Of a stretch of DNA of 34,136 nt, positions 30,572 to 34,136 are shown piece by piece (position 1 is the stretch's first letter; every line of letters starts with the position of its first letter). The DNA comes from an uncultured Chthonomonas sp. (lineage in GTDB: Bacteria; Armatimonadota; Chthonomonadetes; Chthonomonadales; CAJBBX01). The stretch is from NCBI GenBank assembly GCA_903951425.1, contig CAJBBX010000159.1:1-34136 (forward strand), given 5' to 3'. A program made the translations under genes and the position numbers. The notes under the pieces are model-generated. The model had not been told where the DNA came from. It was given only the letters and a program-made list of their open reading frames with translations, and did no database searches.

Positions 30572-33007
30572 TTAGACGGTAGCCGTGCCCCCCGGTTCCG
30601 CGGCCAGGTCATCTTCGATCAGCGTGCAGGGGGTGGCGACGCCGTCCGCGACGCGCCAAGAGCGGATCTGCCACGGCGTGAAGCCGGCCTCCCACTCCGT
30701 GGCGCCTAGCCGAAGCCGCGCCGAACCACCCGTCCCCGCACAGTCTGCGGCGCGGAGGATGTGGCCCCGGCCGTCCTCAGCGCCCTTCACCACTGTCACC
30801 GTAATGCTCTGGGTACTGCACTCCACCTGCCCGCGCAGGGCGGTGTCTGAGCCCTCGTGCTGGTACTCGTTGATCACAACCGGCGGCTCGGCCATCTCCC
30901 AGGCGGCCCGCGTGATGTCGGCGAACGAGATGTCCGCGCCAATGGGCAAGAGCCGGAAGCGCATGCGGTGTTCGCCGAGATCCATGTACCGGTAGTGGCG
31001 CTCCGGCCGCAGCTTGTCGGGGTTGTGGTGTGCGTAGGCCGGGCTCCGGACGAGGCTCATGCGAAGCAACGCGCCGTCGGCGTCGTAGCCGTGCTTGCCG
31101 TCGTTGATCAGCGCCCAGCCCTCGGGCCCTACCGCCTGTTCGCCGCCGGAGCAGAGCGCAACCCAGTGGCCGCAGGGCTCCTCCTCGCCGTTGGGCCTTC
31201 GCTCCGCCACCGCGTAGGCCGCGTCGGCCGTGACCGTGGGGTCGGCCATCGCAAATGGGAACTCCAACTTCAGCATGTGGAGCGGCTCCTGCCAGTTTAG
31301 GTCGATGTCGATCTCAACGAACGGGAGGCCACGATAGAGCCGGATCCACTGGGTCATCGAGGAGACGCCGAAGGCGCTATCGATCCGCAGCGACGCGCGC
31401 ACCGGGCCACCCTCCTCCAGTGCGACGTGCGTCGTCGAGAACCGGCCCACCACGTCGCCGTAGCGGACGACGTCGTGGCTCCAGGTATCGCTCAGGTCTC
31501 GGATCACCACACCCACCGCGGCTGGACCGGTGATCTGCTCGCGGCCTGATGCGCGGTCTACCAGCGAGACCCAGCCGCCATCCTGTGTGGCGCGGACCTC
31601 GAGCGCGTCGTTGGCGATGCGGCCCTCCTGCGCTACGAGTTCGCCGCTGTCCTGCGCGGTCACGGCCTCGGCGGGCTGGCGGAGCAGGCGCGCGCCCATG
31701 GCCGGCACGTCGGCGATGAAGACCGCGCGCCGCTGTCCGGCCGTCGTTGTGGCCTGGATGGCCTGCGCCGCCACGCGGTTCCCGTCGGCATCGACCAGGC
31801 GATCGGAGAGCCGCTCCACCTCCACCGGGGTGCGAATGGCCCATGGAAGGCAGTTCACGGCCACCACTGGGTCGCCCTGCCCCCGCGTGTCGATGGAGCC
31901 GGAAATGGCCTGCGCGCTGAAGTCCAGCGTTCGTCCGGCGATGCTTGCGGCGTGGCCGTAGTGGTCGCGGGCGTCCTCGTAGCCCGCCGGCAGGCTCGTG
32001 CCCGCGAGGATGTCGTGAAACTGGCTGAACAGCACATCCTGCCAGGCGGAAGCCAGCGCTTCGGTGGGGATGGCCCGCACGCCCAAGAGGTCGGCGGCGG
32101 ACGACACGCGCTCGGCGGCCATGAGGAGATGCTCCAGCCGTCGGTTCTGCCGCTTCACCTCGGCATGCACGGTATAGCATCCCCGCGCATGGTGCTGGAG
32201 CTCGCCGGGGACGACCTGGATCGGGGCTCCTGCGGCTGCATCGACTTCCACCGAGTTGAAGAAGGCATCCAGGGAACTCAGCACGATCTGCGGCTTGCCG
32301 GGCGCGTCCGCCATGGCCAGGAGGCTCTCAATGTTGGCCTTGGTGGGCCCGCCGCCGTGGTTGCCGACGCCGTAGAAGGCCACGTAGTCGCCCAACGAGG
32401 CGGGACGCCGGGCGTTGCAGCGGTCGACGTGCTCGTGAATCTCGCCCGGCCAGGTGCAGTAGGGGCCGGGAATGCGGACCGTCAGGACATCCGAGCCGTC
32501 ATCCGACTGCCACCGGAACACGGGCTCGGCACCCGCAAGCTCGTGGGGCTCAGGGCGCATGAACGCGTACCGGTCGAGGCCGGACTGCCGCAGAATCTGG
32601 GGCAGGCCCGCCGCGTGCCCGAAGGTGTCGGGGTTGTAGCCGACGCGGGCGCGGACGCCGAAGAGCCGTTCGAACGTGAGTTGCCCCTGCAGCGCCTGCC
32701 GCACGAAGGACTCGCCACACGGCACGTTGTTGTCGGGCTGAACCCACCAGCCCCCCACGATCTCCCACCGCCGTTGCGCCACGCGCGCTGCGATCTCGGT
32801 GACCATGGCGGGGTCGACCTCGGCCAGCATGGCGTAGAAAGCCGCCGAACTTCCAGTGAAGATGAAGTCCTCGTACTCGTCCATACGGTCCAGCGCCGAC
32901 CGGAAGGTCGACCGGATCGTCTCCAGCCCCTCGTTCCAGCGCCAGAGCCAGACAGGATCGATGTGGGCATTGCCGATGGCATGAAGCGTGGGTTTCGCAA
33001 GACTCAA
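30572..33007 (-). CDS. Alpha-mannosidase, glycoside hydrolase family 38
   Basis: The start is a TTG at 33007, 5 nt after a CCGGAGGA SD, giving 811 residues; the frame runs open to 33145 but the extra residues look non-coding. The N-terminal domain has AIGNAHIDPVWLWRW (metal-binding His and Asp) and YNPDTFGHAAGLPQIL, where Asp in NPDTFGH is the expected nucleophile (about residue 127). The long C-terminal part is beta-rich, with VEIDIDLNWQEPLHMLKLEF. GH38 enzymes cleave alpha-mannosides by a retaining mechanism with a zinc ion. No signal peptide is seen, so it probably acts in the cytoplasm. Confidence 0.92.
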   Translation of the reverse strand: MSLAKPTLHAIGNAHIDPVWLWRWNEGLETIRSTFRSALDRMDEYEDFIFTGSSAAFYAMLAEVDPAMVTEIAARVAQRRWEIVGGWWVQPDNNVPCGESFVRQALQGQLTFERLFGVRARVGYNPDTFGHAAGLPQILRQSGLDRYAFMRPEPHELAGAEPVFRWQSDDGSDVLTVRIPGPYCTWPGEIHEHVDRCNARRPASLGDYVAFYGVGNHGGGPTKANIESLLAMADAPGKPQIVLSSLDAFFNSVEVDAAAGAPIQVVPGELQHHARGCYTVHAEVKRQNRRLEHLLMAAERVSSAADLLGVRAIPTEALASAWQDVLFSQFHDILAGTSLPAGYEDARDHYGHAASIAGRTLDFSAQAISGSIDTRGQGDPVVAVNCLPWAIRTPVEVERLSDRLVDADGNRVAAQAIQATTTAGQRRAVFIADVPAMGARLLRQPAEAVTAQDSGELVAQEGRIANDALEVRATQDGGWVSLVDRASGREQITGPAAVGVVIRDLSDTWSHDVVRYGDVVGRFSTTHVALEEGGPVRASLRIDSAFGVSSMTQWIRLYRGLPFVEIDIDLNWQEPLHMLKLEFPFAMADPTVTADAAYAVAERRPNGEEEPCGHWVALCSGGEQAVGPEGWALINDGKHGYDADGALLRMSLVRSPAYAHHNPDKLRPERHYRYMDLGEHRMRFRLLPIGADISFADITRAAWEMAEPPVVINEYQHEGSDTALRGQVECSTQSITVTVVKGAEDGRGHILRAADCAGTGGSARLRLGATEWEAGFTPWQIRSWRVADGVATPCTLIEDDLAAEPGGTATV

Positions 33008-33098
33008 GGTCGTCCTCCGGATCTGGGTTCGCCGATAGGTTACGCAGGATGCGCCCTCAATCCTCCCGCTACGGCCTCCGACGCGCCATTCGGTAGCG

Positions 33099-33104
33099 TA
33101 GAAT
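33099..33104 (+). promoter_or_regulatory. -10 box of a probably leaderless transcript
   Basis: TAGAAT lies 6 nt before the ATG at 33111, so transcription would begin at or next to the start codon. No SD precedes that ATG, which fits a leaderless mRNA. No -35 was seen. Confidence 0.45.
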
Positions 33105-33110
33105 AGCTGC

Positions 33111-34136
33111 ATGATGCACGCGCAAGTCGGTCGGTGGGCGCTCATTGGTGGCTGGAACCTCGCCTGGGTTGCCGCCGTCTTCGTCGTCGCCAGCCATGCG
33201 TCAGTGCAAGGCCAGGCCCGGTCGCGTCGTCCGCCTTCGCGCCCGGTAGCGAGCCAGGCTCCGGGGCGTAGCCTGGCGTTCCTCGTTGCTGGGCAGGGGC
33301 CCGAGGCGGACCTCTATGTGGCGACGGCTACCGGACGGGTTGTGCGCCGATGCTCGGTGCAGGCCTCCAGCCTCGTCTGGTCGCCGGATGGCCGCCGGTT
33401 GCTTGCCCTGGCAGGGGTGCCCGGCAAGCCCGGACCTCTGTGGCGCCTCTGGCCTAACGCCACGGACCAACCGGCACTGGTCCTGCCCTCGGTGGTCTCG
33501 GCCACGTGGATGCTCGACGGCCGAACTGTCGTGGTGGATGAGGGCTCCGGCTCACTCTCCGTCGTGGACTGCATCTCGTGTGAGCGCAAGGCGCTTCGGC
33601 GCGGCGCAGGCGGCTTCGGTCCATCTGTGTCGCCGGACGGCAGGCAGATCGCCTTCGGCCGCCGCCTGGGAGGACGTGAGGACCTCTGGATCATGTCGGC
33701 CGACGGCACAGCGTCGGCGCAGCTGATCCCGAGCGCCCGCCCTCAGCAGATCGCCTGGTCGCCTGACGGCGCGACCGTGGCCTACGTCGAGGCCGGTGCT
33801 TCCGGAGGGCAGGGCCGCCTCTGCGTGGTTCGGGTGGCCGGGCGCGAGTGGTACCCGCTTGGACCCGCGCGCGCCGAGCCGCTCGTATGGGAGCCGGGAT
33901 CGGCCGGCCTGGCCTACTCGGGCCCCGCCGGGGCCATGCTGGTGGAAGTGCCGTCGGGAGCTGCTCGCGAACTGCCGGACGATGTCGTTAGCCCCATCGC
34001 GTGGGGCGTCTCCGGGTCGCTGTTGGCCCTGCGCACAGGTGGCTTGGTGGCGCTTCGGCTCGGCTCGGCGCCCGATGCCGGCCGCGTTGTGATGCTCTCG
34101 CCGCGGCCTGCCGGCGCGATCACGGCCATCGCGGCC
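33111..34136 (+). CDS. TolB-like beta-propeller protein (partial)
   Basis: The frame is open from the ATG at 33111 (or 33114) to the right edge, 342 codons. After a signal-anchor-like start (WALIGGWNLAWVAAVFVVAS) come repeats with the TolB/WD40-like PD40 pattern: SSLVWSPDGRRLLALAG, GPSVSPDGRQIAFGRRLGG with REDLWIMSADGTASAQL, and QQIAWSPDGATVAYVEAG. The 'W/S-SPDG..(I/V)A' repeats are typical blades of an extracytoplasmic propeller. It is divergent from the alpha-mannosidase. No SD is visible. The C-terminus is cut off, so any other domain cannot be seen. Confidence 0.85.
   Translation, partial: MMHAQVGRWALIGGWNLAWVAAVFVVASHASVQGQARSRRPPSRPVASQAPGRSLAFLVAGQGPEADLYVATATGRVVRRCSVQASSLVWSPDGRRLLALAGVPGKPGPLWRLWPNATDQPALVLPSVVSATWMLDGRTVVVDEGSGSLSVVDCISCERKALRRGAGGFGPSVSPDGRQIAFGRRLGGREDLWIMSADGTASAQLIPSARPQQIAWSPDGATVAYVEAGASGGQGRLCVVRVAGREWYPLGPARAEPLVWEPGSAGLAYSGPAGAMLVEVPSGAARELPDDVVSPIAWGVSGSLLALRTGGLVALRLGSAPDAGRVVMLSPRPAGAITAIAA

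Noticed and set aside
1-34136. CRISPR array, tRNA, rRNA or transposase
   Set aside because: No regularly spaced repeats, cloverleaf-like segments, rRNA-like blocks or transposase motifs were noticed on reading; a dedicated search was not possible.

Overview
The window is a high-GC bacterial chromosome segment. The gene content suggests Armatimonadota or a relative: a URO-D-fold protein outside any heme cluster, a SpoIIIAA/Ycf45-like ATPase next to tmk, an alkaline-phosphatase-like multi-pass membrane protein, and enolase-superfamily plus GH38 genes. This assignment is inference, since no rRNA or single-copy phylogenetic marker was tested. TGA is an ordinary stop throughout. Several genes use GTG or TTG starts behind good Shine-Dalgarno (SD) sequences (metK and the alpha-mannosidase both appear to start with TTG), and many neighbours share 4-bp ATGA or GTGA overlaps.

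Layout. (1) Positions 1-2900, minus strand: a defence/toxin-antitoxin cluster. An N6-adenine DNA methyltransferase is followed by a truncated RhuM-type protein, a zeta-like toxin with a small candidate antitoxin, and the broken 5' end of a second methyltransferase. Most of these genes overlap by 4 bp. A Panacea-domain antitoxin overlapping a PemK-like partner follows and runs off the left edge. (2) 2900-3900: a gap, a gene interrupted by an in-frame TGA, and a structured leader. (3) 3901-12000, plus strand: SpoIIIAA-like R3H ATPase, tmk, the cyclic-di-AMP receptor darA, small unknowns, a LolA-fold secreted protein, a URO-D-like protein, a large membrane protein, rsfS and a TPR/membrane protein, closed by a strong terminator. 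(4) metK on the minus strand behind a complete SAM-I riboswitch with terminator and antiterminator. (5) A lone sugar-type ABC ATPase, a small DUF4177-like gene, and a Wzm/Wzt-type polysaccharide exporter pair.

(6) 17095-22208, minus strand: a histidine phosphatase, then cdaA-cdaR-(membrane protein)-(DUF4129)-tatD. With darA, the window therefore holds a cyclic-di-AMP synthase, its YbbR regulator and a receptor. (7) 22306-28675: a small anchored protein, an HtrA-like protease, the riboflavin genes ribE-ribBA-ribH, and two enolase-superfamily enzymes. (8) 28759-30459: a sigma-factor-like protein with a C-terminal TPR region, followed after 3 bp by a 53-residue exported peptide. This arrangement resembles peptide-sensing Rap/Phr or RRNPP modules and is the best candidate here for an undescribed system. 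(9) A GH38 alpha-mannosidase, and a divergent TolB-like propeller gene running off the right edge, probably on a leaderless mRNA.

No tRNA, rRNA, CRISPR array, insertion sequence or transposase was seen.
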